This document shows positions 5,619 to 5,625 of a stretch of 5,625 bases of DNA, piece after piece (within the stretch, counting starts at the first letter, position 1; every line of letters starts with the position of its first letter). The stretch spans positions 1-5,625 of the forward strand of contig JAITAZ010000277.1 in assembly GCA_031283825.1 (NCBI GenBank). Direction: 5' to 3'. Below the pieces are notes generated by a model. It did not search any database, was not told where the DNA came from, and was given only the letters and a program-made list of their open reading frames with translations. The position numbers and the translations under genes are program-made. Origin of the DNA: Planctomycetaceae bacterium. GTDB taxonomy: Bacteria > Planctomycetota > Planctomycetia > Pirellulales > Thermoguttaceae.

Positions 5619-5625
5619 ATGTTAC
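5619..5625 (+). CDS. Possible start of the next gene (expected LolD-type ABC ATPase), cut by the window edge
   Basis: An ATG begins 7 bases after the permease stop and only ATG TTA C is visible. Lol permease genes are commonly followed closely by the gene for their ATPase, and the tight spacing fits translational coupling. The product is inferred from position only. Confidence 0.3.

Overview
The window is AT-rich bacterial DNA, most likely from a low-GC member of the Planctomycetota. The best clue is the LolC/LolE-type permease at 3938-5611. Its start (MYKLLICWRYLLTRHF), long soluble insert and C-terminal half resemble planctomycete permeases as I remember them; no search was run. Three of the four supported starts lack a clear Shine-Dalgarno sequence.

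Layout. (1) At 1-125, minus strand, lies the 5' end of a gene whose 41 visible residues look like the N-terminus of MmeI-type fused restriction-modification enzymes. It runs off the left edge. (2) At 337-1725, minus strand, is a complete 462-residue FAD-dependent oxidoreductase of the phytoene desaturase/carotenoid isomerase/retinol saturase superfamily. It has the only good ribosome binding site in the window. (3) At 1726-2544 is a divergent, gene-poor 819-base region rich in secondary structure. It holds a terminator-like hairpin, a 66-base imperfect palindrome, a MITE-like double palindrome flanked by a 9-base direct repeat, further hairpins, and a tandem array of the heptamer AATTCCG. (4) At 2545-3654, plus strand, is manC, a short single-domain mannose-1-phosphate guanylyltransferase. 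(5) At 3655-3937 is a gap with inverted repeats and a decayed version of the heptamer. (6) At 3938-5611, plus strand, is the permease. An ATG begins 7 bases after its stop at the right edge and probably starts the next gene, expected to be the LolD-type ATPase.

The genes do not form one obvious pathway. ManC makes GDP-mannose for surface polysaccharide or glycosylation, and the permease probably moves lipoproteins or lipids from the inner membrane, so both plus-strand genes serve the cell envelope. The oxidoreductase has no pathway partner here. The restriction-modification gene is accessory and may have arrived by transfer. I see no convincing new multi-gene system. The parts most worth a second look are the repeat-rich divergent region, the heptamer about 30 bases upstream of two start codons, and the truncated restriction-modification gene.
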